6,542 nucleotides of DNA from Spirochaetaceae bacterium. GTDB lineage: Bacteria > Spirochaetota > Spirochaetia > Treponematales > Breznakiellaceae. The stretch is from positions 1 through 6,542 of the forward strand of contig JAIRSB010000227.1 of NCBI GenBank assembly GCA_031255655.1, written 5' to 3'. Position numbers and translations under genes: made by a program. The notes below the pieces were generated by a model. The model was not told where the DNA came from and did no database searches. It worked only from the letters and a program-made list of their open reading frames with translations. Below are positions 1 through 5,474 of the stretch, one piece after another (the stretch's first letter is position 1; each line of letters opens with the position of its first letter).

Positions 1-552
1 AAAACTGCTTACGGTATAGGCGGGCGAAAGCTGGATAAGGCTAACGTGCTGGCGGTTTCGTGGCGCGAGGAGGCGGCGGCGCGCGGCAATCCGCGCACCG
101 CCGGTGCGCGGATTGCCGAAGAGCTTGTCATGCTGGAAACAAACATCGACGACATGACAGGTGAATCGCTTGGCTTCCTGATGGATAGGCTTTTTGATGC
201 GGGCGCGCTGGATGTAACGCTTACCGCCTGTGTAATGAAAAAGTCCCGTCCGGGCGTCATTGTTTCCGCGCTTTGCCCGCCGTCAAAGCTCTCTGAAATC
301 CGCTCTGTCATATTTGAAAAGTCGAGCGCGATAGGTCTTAGGGAAACTGCTGTGCGCCGCCTTTCTCTGCCGCGTGAGCAGCGGCGGATAAAGTACGAGG
401 GCGGCGAAGCGGAGCTGAAAACCGTGTTCCTTGACGAAAAAAGAAGCCGCTCCAAAATCGAATACCGCGACCGCGCGCGGCTTGCCTGTGAAAAGAATAT
501 ATCCCTTGCCGAGGCGGAGGAGCTTATAAAGCGTGAATACGGCAATCGCTAA
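1..552 (+). CDS. larC: LarC, nickel insertion protein of the nickel-pincer cofactor pathway (3' part)
   Basis: The gene is cut by the left window edge; 183 residues are visible, about the C-terminal 45% of a usual ~400-residue LarC. LarC is the CTP-dependent cyclometallase that inserts nickel into the pincer nucleotide made by LarB and LarE, the cofactor of lactate racemase-type enzymes. Seen here: the end of the N-terminal domain (AYGIGGRKL, fragment residues 3-11), a variable Ala/Arg-rich linker (about 20-40), then the strongly typical ETNIDDMTGE (46-55), MDRLFDAGALDV and MKKSRPG motifs of the C-terminal domain. The frame is open throughout, so both domains are in one reading frame, unlike larC1/larC2 of Lactobacillus plantarum, which are joined by frameshifting. 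The linker DNA is a perfect 35-bp palindrome (84-118). The gene ends in TAA and overlaps larB by 20 bp. The family call is firm; the true start lies outside the window. Confidence 0.93.
   Translation, partial: KTAYGIGGRKLDKANVLAVSWREEAAARGNPRTAGARIAEELVMLETNIDDMTGESLGFLMDRLFDAGALDVTLTACVMKKSRPGVIVSALCPPSKLSEIRSVIFEKSSAIGLRETAVRRLSLPREQRRIKYEGGEAELKTVFLDEKRSRSKIEYRDRARLACEKNISLAEAEELIKREYGNR
84..118. repeat. Perfect 35-bp palindrome inside larC
   Basis: Seventeen-base arms (84-100 and 102-118) around a single central base (101) are exactly complementary; the left arm begins CGGCAATCCGCG. In mRNA it would form a very stable GC-rich hairpin. It falls in the poorly conserved linker between the two LarC domains (it encodes the residues around GNPRTAGAR), just before the conserved ETNIDDMTGE motif. 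The base pairing is read directly; any role is unknown. Confidence 0.9.
516..522 (+). promoter_or_regulatory. Shine-Dalgarno site for larB inside larC
   Basis: GGAGGAG lies 10 bases before the GTG at 533 and inside the larC coding sequence. It supports the GTG as the larB start and suggests that larB is translated by ribosomes already finishing larC. Confidence 0.6.
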
Positions 553-1294
553 AATTCTTGAGGCTCTGCGGCAAAACGATATAAGCGCGGAAGAAGCCGA
601 AAAGCGCATAATTTCTTTCTATCACGGAGACTTGGGTTTTGCGGATATAGATTTACGGCGGCAGGCGCGGACGGCTTACCCTGAGGTGGTGTACTGCGCG
701 GGTAAAACTCTTGAGCAGTCTTTGTCCATAATGAAGAAAATGCGGGAGCATAACTTGCCGGTTTTTGCGACGCGGGCGTCGAAAGAGCTGGCGGAACAGG
801 CTGCCGCAGTGTTCGGTGAGGCCGTTTACCACGAGTTAAGCGGGACACTTAGCATAGGGGAACTGTACGCGGAGGACGGGCGGGAGGGGCTTGTTGTAGT
901 GGCGGCTGCCGGTACGTCAGACCTGCGCGCCGCCTGGGAGGCGGCGCGCACTGCGGAATTCTTTGGCAGCAATGTGCGCATGATTAATGACATCGGAGTG
1001 GCGGGAATACACCGTCTGTTCAACCGCCTCGATGAGATACGCGCCGCCCGCGCAATCGTAGCTTGCGCGGGCATGGAAGGCGCGCTGGCCAGCGTGATAG
1101 CGGGGCTCGTCTCCGTTCCGGTAATCGCTCTGCCGACAAGCGTCGGCTACGGGGCATCGTTTGGCGGGCTTTCCGCACTGCTTGGAATGCTGACCTCCTG
1201 CGCGCCCGGCATCTCGGTTGTAAACATTGATAACGGTTTCGGCGCCGGTTATCAGGCAAATCTGATAAACCGCGTAAAAAGCAACGCGGTCTAA
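533..1294 (+). CDS. larB: LarB, pyridinium-3,5-biscarboxylic acid mononucleotide synthase
   Basis: At 253 residues it is full length for LarB. LarB carboxylates and hydrolyses nicotinic acid adenine dinucleotide to give pyridinium-3,5-biscarboxylic acid mononucleotide, the first step of nickel-pincer cofactor synthesis in the cytoplasm. The N-terminal helical part (1-50) is followed by a PurE-like (AIR carboxylase) domain with AAGTSD (125-130), NDIGVAGIHR (152-161), AGMEGAL (179-185), PTSVGYGASFGG (201-212) and TSCAPG (221-226). Cys223 aligns by motif with the cysteine that binds the substrate covalently in L. plantarum LarB. The GTG start at 533 is chosen because it gives the typical N-terminus and has GGAGGAG 10 bases upstream; it overlaps larC by 20 bp. 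The TAA stop directly abuts the stop of the convergent permease gene. The partner enzymes LarE and LarA are not in the window. Confidence 0.95.
   Translation: MNTAIAKILEALRQNDISAEEAEKRIISFYHGDLGFADIDLRRQARTAYPEVVYCAGKTLEQSLSIMKKMREHNLPVFATRASKELAEQAAAVFGEAVYHELSGTLSIGELYAEDGREGLVVVAAAGTSDLRAAWEAARTAEFFGSNVRMINDIGVAGIHRLFNRLDEIRAARAIVACAGMEGALASVIAGLVSVPVIALPTSVGYGASFGGLSALLGMLTSCAPGISVVNIDNGFGAGYQANLINRVKSNAV
924..950. repeat. Perfect 12-bp stem inverted repeat within larB
   Basis: TGCGCGCCGCCT (924-935) and AGGCGGCGCGCA (939-950) are exact reverse complements separated by GGG. The repeat lies in the coding sequence for DLRAAWEAART, a conserved part of the fold with no length change, so it may only reflect alternating GC-rich alanine and arginine codons. 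The mRNA would still form a strong hairpin. Confidence 0.7.
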
Positions 1295-2563
1295 CTAGAA
1301 CTTCCGCAGTAAATCAAGAGGGCGGCTCTTTCCCGCATGGCGGGCGCAGGATAATGACGACAGAGCGGAACACAGCACGGTAAAAACCGCTATGAGCGCG
1401 ACAGTGCGCCAGTCAACAATTATCGGTATTTCTTGCAGGTAAAAGCCCGGGTCAAGTATTTTTACGGCATCCCCGTTTAGCAGCGCGCTTATAAAACTCA
1501 GCGCGGTTTCTATGCCGCGAATTACGCTGTTAATCGCGCAGCCCAGCGACAACCCCAACGCCACTCCCGGCAGCGCGCCGCAAAAGCCCGTCAAAATACC
1601 GCAGAACAAGAATATCCGGCTTATTTCCGCAGCGCCCGTTCCGGCAGATTTTAGCACGGCTATGTCGCGCTGCCGCTCGATTATCAGCATCGATATTGCA
1701 GAAGATACGTTGACGGCGGCCACAAGCACAACAAGCGCCATTATAAAAATCAGTATTTGCCGCGTGGACTCGTAAGAACTGTACTGCGCCCGTTGTAATT
1801 CGCGCCAAGTGTACACCGCGAACGCGCTGCCCAGTTTCAGCGAAAGTTTGAACGCCGTCCCGTCCGCCTCAACATAAGGCTCTTTTATTTTTACAATAAG
1901 AAAACTTTGCGAAATCTCGCCGCTTAAAACACGCTGCCCCGCATCATAACTTATAAGACACCACATCGCGTCCAATTCGTGATAGCCTGACGAAACTATG
2001 CCCTTAACCGTGAATAACGAAGTATGGGGAATAGCCACGCCGTCTTCGTTGATGCGCAGCGTCATAAGGCGCAGCGGCCCACCCACTTTGGCGCCAACTT
2101 CGCGGGCAAGGTCCTCACCCAGCAGCACTTCGTTATCCGCCTCAATCACGCCTGCGCCCTCTTTCACGGTAAGATAGCGGCGGCTGCCCTCGTCCTGCCA
2201 AAACGCGGGGTCAACGGCGCGAACCGAAGAGCCGGTCTTCCCCGCCGTCGAAAGAATTACGCCCACGCCGTCAATCTCGCGCCAAACGCCCGTTACCCCC
2301 TCTATTTCCTCAGCCTGCGCCGCGGCAGCTTCGAGCGCACTGGACGGCTCCCGCATGGGCGAACGGGGCAGAATCTGAATATGCCCCGTTCCCAGTTCAA
2401 GAAAGCGGCTGGTAATACCGCGTATCATACCGTCCGCGACAATCAGCGTAACCATAATCGGGATGAGACTTAAGGCGATACCGGCAGCCGCCCCCAATAA
2501 GTAGCGATTCCCGCCGCCGCGCCCCAACAAGTAGCGAAACGCGATAAAAAACAGAGGTCTAAT
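1295..2563 (-). CDS. lolC/E: LolC/LolE-type ABC transporter permease, second of the operon
   Basis: This is an inner-membrane subunit of a LolCDE-type complex, which extracts lipoproteins from the inner membrane and hands them to a periplasmic carrier. With the start used here it has 422 residues. Transmembrane segments lie near 22-44, 270-293, 317-343 and 385-405, with a long periplasmic domain between the first two, the MacB/FtsX-type layout. The cytoplasmic coupling motif ERQRDIAVLKSAG is at 296-308. Start choice: ATG codons at 2626 and 2599 lie deep inside lolD in another frame and lack a spaced ribosome site. ATT at 2563-2561 has CGGAG seven bases upstream, shares a base with the lolD stop, and gives the family-like N-terminus MRPLFFIAFRYLL. 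If only standard starts are accepted, the gene begins at 2599 or 2626. Which permease is LolC and which LolE cannot be decided here; gene order would make this one LolE. Confidence 0.88.
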   Translation of the reverse strand: MRPLFFIAFRYLLGRGGGNRYLLGAAAGIALSLIPIMVTLIVADGMIRGITSRFLELGTGHIQILPRSPMREPSSALEAAAAQAEEIEGVTGVWREIDGVGVILSTAGKTGSSVRAVDPAFWQDEGSRRYLTVKEGAGVIEADNEVLLGEDLAREVGAKVGGPLRLMTLRINEDGVAIPHTSLFTVKGIVSSGYHELDAMWCLISYDAGQRVLSGEISQSFLIVKIKEPYVEADGTAFKLSLKLGSAFAVYTWRELQRAQYSSYESTRQILIFIMALVVLVAAVNVSSAISMLIIERQRDIAVLKSAGTGAAEISRIFLFCGILTGFCGALPGVALGLSLGCAINSVIRGIETALSFISALLNGDAVKILDPGFYLQEIPIIVDWRTVALIAVFTVLCSALSSLSCARHAGKSRPLDLLRKF

Positions 2564-3254
2564 TTTTAATCTCCGAAAGAATACCGTCCGCAAGAACATA
2601 GCGGCGCGAAGCGCGGTCGGCAACATCCTTGTCGTGCGTTACCACAACAAGCGTCCTGCCGCGCTTTTCAGCCGCTTCGTAAAGAATACGGGCAACAAGC
2701 GCGGTGTTTTCCGCATCAAGATTGCCGGTAGGCTCATCGGCAAGTATCACGGCAGGGTCATTCACCATTGAACGCGCCACCGCCACGCGCTGCCTTTCGC
2801 CGCCGGAAAGCTGCTGGGGCAGGTGATTTTCCCGCGCGTCCATGTTCACATCCGCAAGCAGCGCGCGCGCCTTTTCCAGCGCCGCTTTCTTGGGCTGTCC
2901 GGCAATATAAGCCGGCAGCATTACATTTTCCAGCGCGGTAAAGTCGTTCAGCAAATAGTGAAATTGAAAAATAAAACCCACACTCACGCGCCTGTAGCGC
3001 GTCAATTGCTTTTCCGCAAGTTTATCAATCCGGTTCCCGTCAACTATTACCTCGCCCGAATCCGCGCGGTCCAGCCCGCCCAAGATATTCAGCAGCGTAC
3101 TTTTCCCGCTGCCGCTGCTTCCGGTAATAGAAACGCTCGACCCCGCCTCAATGTCAAAATACAAACCCCGCAGAATATGCAAGGTCTCCGCAGACGAAGC
3201 GTAATTTTTTACCAAAGAGCGCGCTTTAACTATAATTTTTTCGTCATTATTCAT
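2559..3254 (-). CDS. lolD: LolD-type ABC transporter ATPase
   Basis: This is the ATP-hydrolysing subunit that drives lipoprotein release by the two flanking permeases; it sits on the cytoplasmic face as a dimer. The 231 residues match the usual LolD length of about 230. All nucleotide-binding motifs are intact: Walker A GSSGSGKST (45-53), Q-loop Gln97 in FIFQFHYLL, signature LSGGERQR (149-156), Walker B VILADEP (169-175) followed by TGNLD (176-180), and the H-loop His207. The FQFHYLL and ALENVMLP segments and the TGNLD run are characteristic of the LolD/MacB subgroup. The ATG at 3254 overlaps the upstream permease stop by 8 bp and has GGAAG nine bases before it (3268-3264). The TAG stop shares one base with the proposed start of the next permease. 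MacB-like or other peptide export is the alternative role, but no membrane-fusion protein gene is nearby. Confidence 0.93.
   Translation of the reverse strand: MNNDEKIIVKARSLVKNYASSAETLHILRGLYFDIEAGSSVSITGSSGSGKSTLLNILGGLDRADSGEVIVDGNRIDKLAEKQLTRYRRVSVGFIFQFHYLLNDFTALENVMLPAYIAGQPKKAALEKARALLADVNMDARENHLPQQLSGGERQRVAVARSMVNDPAVILADEPTGNLDAENTALVARILYEAAEKRGRTLVVVTHDKDVADRASRRYVLADGILSEIKN
2571..2575 (-). promoter_or_regulatory. Shine-Dalgarno site before the proposed ATT start
   Basis: On the minus strand CGGAG is followed by seven bases (attaaaa) and then ATT at 2563-2561. It lies within the last codons of lolD. No ATG, GTG or TTG stands at a usable distance, which is the main reason for proposing the rare start. 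Confidence 0.5.
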
Positions 3255-4638
3255 ATCGCGTTACTTCCATAGGTCTAATGCTTGAAACTTTTTTGGACGC
3301 CGCCCACGCGGACACGGAGGCCGATAAAAGGCCGAACAGGAATATAAGCGCAACTTCGCCGGGAATTACGCGGGAAGGTATTTCCTTAATATAAAAGACC
3401 GCCGGAGAAAACACCGAAAAGTATTCGCCGTTCGCGCCGCTGACAAAGGCCGCTATATTCAGCGCGAAGTTCACCAAAGTTTCTATAAATGTAAAGAATT
3501 GTTTTATATGCGTTGCTATTAACAAAGCCGGAATCATTCCGGCGGCGGAGCCTGCCAAACCTATCAACAGCCCGTTAAACAAAAAAACGCCCCTAATATC
3601 AAGCTCTCCGGCGCCTACGGAACGCAAAAGACATATCTCGTCCTTCTTTTCCAGCACAATCCTGCGCTGGCCTTGAAAAATATTCAGCGCCACAACGATA
3701 AATATCAGCCCCACAAGCACGAACATCATAAGTTTTTCCGTGCGAAGAGCGCCAAAAAAGGCTTGATTGTAATCGCGCCATGTAGAGACGCGCAGGGCAG
3801 CCTCGTTGTCCAAACCGGCTTCCTTAACCACAGCGTTTATCCGCTCCAGCGGCGCGTCAAGATTCCAGCGGTTTCTTAGCTTTATTCCGACTGTAAAGTA
3901 CTCGCTGTCCGAATAATCTGCGGCGGCGTCGATGTTTACGAAAGCCCAGCTTGCGTCGTACTCGTAAAATCCGGTGTTAAAAAGTCCGGCGATGACGAAG
4001 ACTGATTCCGCGCCATCCGTAGGCAACGCGCCAGCCGCGGCTGGTGTTAGCGAATTGACGGCGGGCAGTATTCCGGCTATCGAAATGAACTCAATCTTGT
4101 CTCCGGTACGCGCCCCCAAACGCGCCGCCGCCTCTGTCCCCAGCAAAATGGCGTTTTTCTCTGTCAAGTTGAACTGTCCCCGCATGATTTCTATCTTTGA
4201 AGCCAAGCCCTCATCCTTTGAAAGAACATCGTCCGGCAGCGCACGCAGCACGGCCAGGATGGGACGCCCCCCCCTGCCTTCGGCATTGCGCCGCAGCAGC
4301 CCTTTAACTTCCCTGAACGGCGACACGGCGGAAACGCCCTCGACCTGCTCTATGCGTTCCAGCACGCCGGAGGAGGCGGCGGGAAAGTTGTCAATCCTGA
4401 TGTGGTACGATGAAACTTCCAATATGCTTTCTATGAATCCGAGTTGAAAGCCGTTCATCACGGCGATAATGACGGTGAGCGCCAGCACTCCTACCGCTAT
4501 TCCCAAGACCGGAAGCACCGATGATGTCTGGGAACGCCCAGCTTTCTTTCGTATGTAACGGAATGCTACGAAAACTATCCAGTGCGGGAAGCCGCCCTGC
4601 CGCTTTCTTGTCGTTTCGGTTTGCGATTTTTCCAACAA
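3247..4638 (-). CDS. lolC/E: LolC/LolE-type ABC transporter permease, first of the operon
   Basis: At 463 residues this is the first gene of the operon and the other permease of the LolCDE-like complex. The N-terminal cytoplasmic stretch includes WIVFVAFRYIRKK (20-32). Membrane segments lie near 41-62, 303-323, 349-374 and 427-446, with a periplasmic domain between the first two. The coupling motif EKKDEICLLRSVGAG is at 330-344 and the protein ends RPMEVTRYE. The start is TTG at 4638; a second TTG follows at 4635 and is better spaced (8 bases) from AAGGG, so the protein may begin one residue later. No in-frame ATG or GTG precedes the first membrane segment. A loop near 190-206 (LPAVNSLTPAAAGALP) seems longer than usual for the family and contains a 14-bp DNA palindrome (4031-4044). 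By position it corresponds to E. coli LolC, but that rests on gene order only. Confidence 0.9.
   Translation of the reverse strand: MLEKSQTETTRKRQGGFPHWIVFVAFRYIRKKAGRSQTSSVLPVLGIAVGVLALTVIIAVMNGFQLGFIESILEVSSYHIRIDNFPAASSGVLERIEQVEGVSAVSPFREVKGLLRRNAEGRGGRPILAVLRALPDDVLSKDEGLASKIEIMRGQFNLTEKNAILLGTEAAARLGARTGDKIEFISIAGILPAVNSLTPAAAGALPTDGAESVFVIAGLFNTGFYEYDASWAFVNIDAAADYSDSEYFTVGIKLRNRWNLDAPLERINAVVKEAGLDNEAALRVSTWRDYNQAFFGALRTEKLMMFVLVGLIFIVVALNIFQGQRRIVLEKKDEICLLRSVGAGELDIRGVFLFNGLLIGLAGSAAGMIPALLIATHIKQFFTFIETLVNFALNIAAFVSGANGEYFSVFSPAVFYIKEIPSRVIPGEVALIFLFGLLSASVSAWAASKKVSSIRPMEVTRYE
4031..4044. repeat. 14-bp perfect palindrome in the first permease gene
   Basis: CCAGCCGCGGCTGG is its own reverse complement. 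It encodes part of an Ala/Pro-rich periplasmic stretch that looks like an insertion relative to family members as I remember them. No function can be read from it. Confidence 0.5.
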
Positions 4639-4652
4639 ATATACCCTTTTGC

Positions 4653-4682
4653 ATTATGGGCGGGCGGGGCAGCCTTGTTCAA
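4653..4682 (-). promoter_or_regulatory. Possible promoter of the lol operon
   Basis: On the minus strand TTGAAC (4682-4677) and CATAAT (4658-4653) are separated by 18 bases. They match the sigma-70 boxes at 4 of 6 and 5 of 6 positions. Transcription would begin near 4646, giving a very short leader before the TTG start at 4638, so the assignment is tentative. Confidence 0.3.
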
Positions 4683-4685
4683 TAG

Positions 4686-4727
4686 CGGCGCCAACTTGCG
4701 TGCAAGTTTGCGCGCCAGTTGGCGCCG
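4686..4727. promoter_or_regulatory. Inverted repeat in the divergent lol/rdgB intergenic region
   Basis: CGGCGCCAACT (4686-4696) is repeated as its exact reverse complement at 4717-4727, with a 20-base spacer. A second palindrome, AACTTGC-GT-GCAAGTT (4693-4708), overlaps the left arm, so two alternative structures compete. The genes on either side point away, so it cannot be a terminator for either. It could be an operator shared by both promoters or a structured DNA site; no regulator gene is nearby to name. Confidence 0.45.
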
Positions 4728-4729
4728 TG

Positions 4730-4758
4730 TCGACTTTAGGGGCGGCGCGGCTTATACT
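4730..4758 (+). promoter_or_regulatory. Probable rdgB promoter, leaderless transcript
   Basis: TCGACT (4730-4735; 4 of 6 to TTGACA) and TATACT (4753-4758; 5 of 6 to TATAAT) are separated by the ideal 17 bases. Only six bases lie between the -10 box and the rdgB ATG at 4765, so transcription should begin at or next to the A of the start codon. This agrees with the absence of a Shine-Dalgarno sequence before that ATG. Confidence 0.45.
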
Positions 4759-4764
4759 TTTGGC

Positions 4765-5364
4765 ATGACGATATGGTTTGCGAGCGGAAACGAGCATAAA
4801 CGCGCCGAGCTTTCCGCGATATTGCCGCAGGTGGAACTGCGTGTTCCGGCGGACGCGGGACTGGCTTTTGATCCGGTTGAAGATGGCGATGAGTTTTTGG
4901 AAAACGCGCTGATAAAGGCGCGCTCTTTGTTCCGGCTTGTAAAACAGCCTGTGATAGCGGACGATTCGGGGCTTTGTGTTGACACGCTGGACGGGAGGCC
5001 GGGGATACATTCGGCCCGCTACGGCTGCGTTGGGGATGTCCGGCTTGGCGATGCGGAGCGGAATGCCCTGCTGCTTAGTGAGATGGAGGGGTTTCCCATG
5101 CGCGGCGCGTGTTTTGTCTGCGCTATGGTGCTGCTGTTCAATGAAAACCGCTTCTTTGCCGTGCAGGAAACGCTGGAAGGCGAATTGCTGCGCGAGCCGC
5201 GCGGAGAGGAGGGCTTTGGCTACGACCCGCTTCTTTATCTGCCCGAACAGAGATGCTCCGTCGCGGAACTGCCGCCGGAGTTAAAAAACACTTTGAGCCA
5301 CCGTGCCAAAGCCGCCCGCGCCATAGCCGCATGGCTGGAATTGCAAAACCCGTCAGGGTTATGA
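4765..5364 (+). CDS. rdgB: RdgB/HAM1 family dITP/XTP pyrophosphatase
   Basis: This cytoplasmic housekeeping enzyme hydrolyses dITP, ITP and XTP to the monophosphate and pyrophosphate, keeping deaminated purines out of DNA and RNA. The 199 residues equal the usual family length of about 200. The conserved signature runs in order: FASGNEHKRAEL (5-16), VEDGDEFLENALIKA (38-52), ADDSGLCVDTLDGRPGIHSARY (split here as ADDSGL at 65-70 with the catalytic aspartates, and PGIHSARY at 79-86), GFGYDPLLY (150-158) and SHRAKA (178-183). The ATG at 4765 is chosen because it gives the canonical N-terminus MTIWFASGN; the frame is open back to 4582, but that stretch is palindromic intergenic DNA and overlaps the divergent permease. 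There is no Shine-Dalgarno site, and a promoter lies immediately upstream. The TGA stop overlaps ATGATG, which could begin a small coupled ORF. Confidence 0.95.
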   Translation: MTIWFASGNEHKRAELSAILPQVELRVPADAGLAFDPVEDGDEFLENALIKARSLFRLVKQPVIADDSGLCVDTLDGRPGIHSARYGCVGDVRLGDAERNALLLSEMEGFPMRGACFVCAMVLLFNENRFFAVQETLEGELLREPRGEEGFGYDPLLYLPEQRCSVAELPPELKNTLSHRAKAARAIAAWLELQNPSGL

Positions 5365-5465
5365 TGAGCTCGGCGGTGCGAACCTGCCCACTTCGCGAAG
5401 CGGGGCGCGTCGCGCTTTGGAATGAGAATACGGGAAACTGGGAAAACAAATTGAGCCGGTTATAG
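5361..5465 (+). CDS. Possible small ORF coupled to rdgB (34 codons)
   Basis: An ATGATG pair overlaps the rdgB TGA stop (ATGATGA) and opens a 34-codon frame, MMSSAVRTCPLREAGRV and onwards, that ends with TAG inside the Shine-Dalgarno region of the next gene. It therefore fills the rdgB-to-flavoprotein gap almost exactly. CAGGG lies five bases before the second ATG. The product has no membrane segment or motif I recognise. The arrangement suits translational coupling, but a frame this short may be chance. The DNA also holds a hairpin (5387-5404) with a CTTCGCGAAG core. Confidence 0.25.
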   Translation: MMSSAVRTCPLREAGRVALWNENTGNWENKLSRL

Positions 5466-5469
5466 GAGG
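5464..5469 (+). promoter_or_regulatory. Strong Shine-Dalgarno site of the flavoprotein gene
   Basis: AGGAGG stands five bases before the ATG at 5475 and fixes that start over the internal ATG at codon 18. It is the strongest ribosome site in the window, in contrast with rdgB, which has none. Confidence 0.8.
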
Positions 5470-5474
5470 CAAAA

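Noticed and set aside
66..72. GAGGAGG in larC as a ribosome site for a separate LarC2 protein
   Set aside because: No ATG, GTG or TTG lies in frame at a usable distance downstream; the first in-frame ATG (130) is too far away.
9..545. 178-codon open frame on the minus strand opposite larC
   Set aside because: Serine/arginine-rich translation typical of an antisense shadow; the plus strand carries clear LarC motifs across the same bases.
1083..1094. 12-bp palindrome CGCTGGCCAGCG in larB
   Set aside because: Short and embedded in conserved coding sequence; expected by chance in GC-rich DNA.
2024..2473. 149-codon plus-strand frame opposite the second lol permease
   Set aside because: No recognisable motifs; the minus strand encodes a coherent permease with four membrane segments.
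3271..3279. ATTAGACCT shared between the upstream of lolD and the start of the second permease
   Set aside because: Only nine bases, and both copies encode Ile-Arg-Pro in coding sequence; most likely chance.
4582..4764. 61-codon N-terminal extension of rdgB
   Set aside because: It would overlap the divergent permease start and translate the palindromic promoter region; RdgB proteins begin at the ATG at 4765.
5387..5404. Hairpin with CTTCGCGAAG core after rdgB as a terminator
   Set aside because: No T-run follows, and the downstream gene is on the same strand, so termination is not supported.
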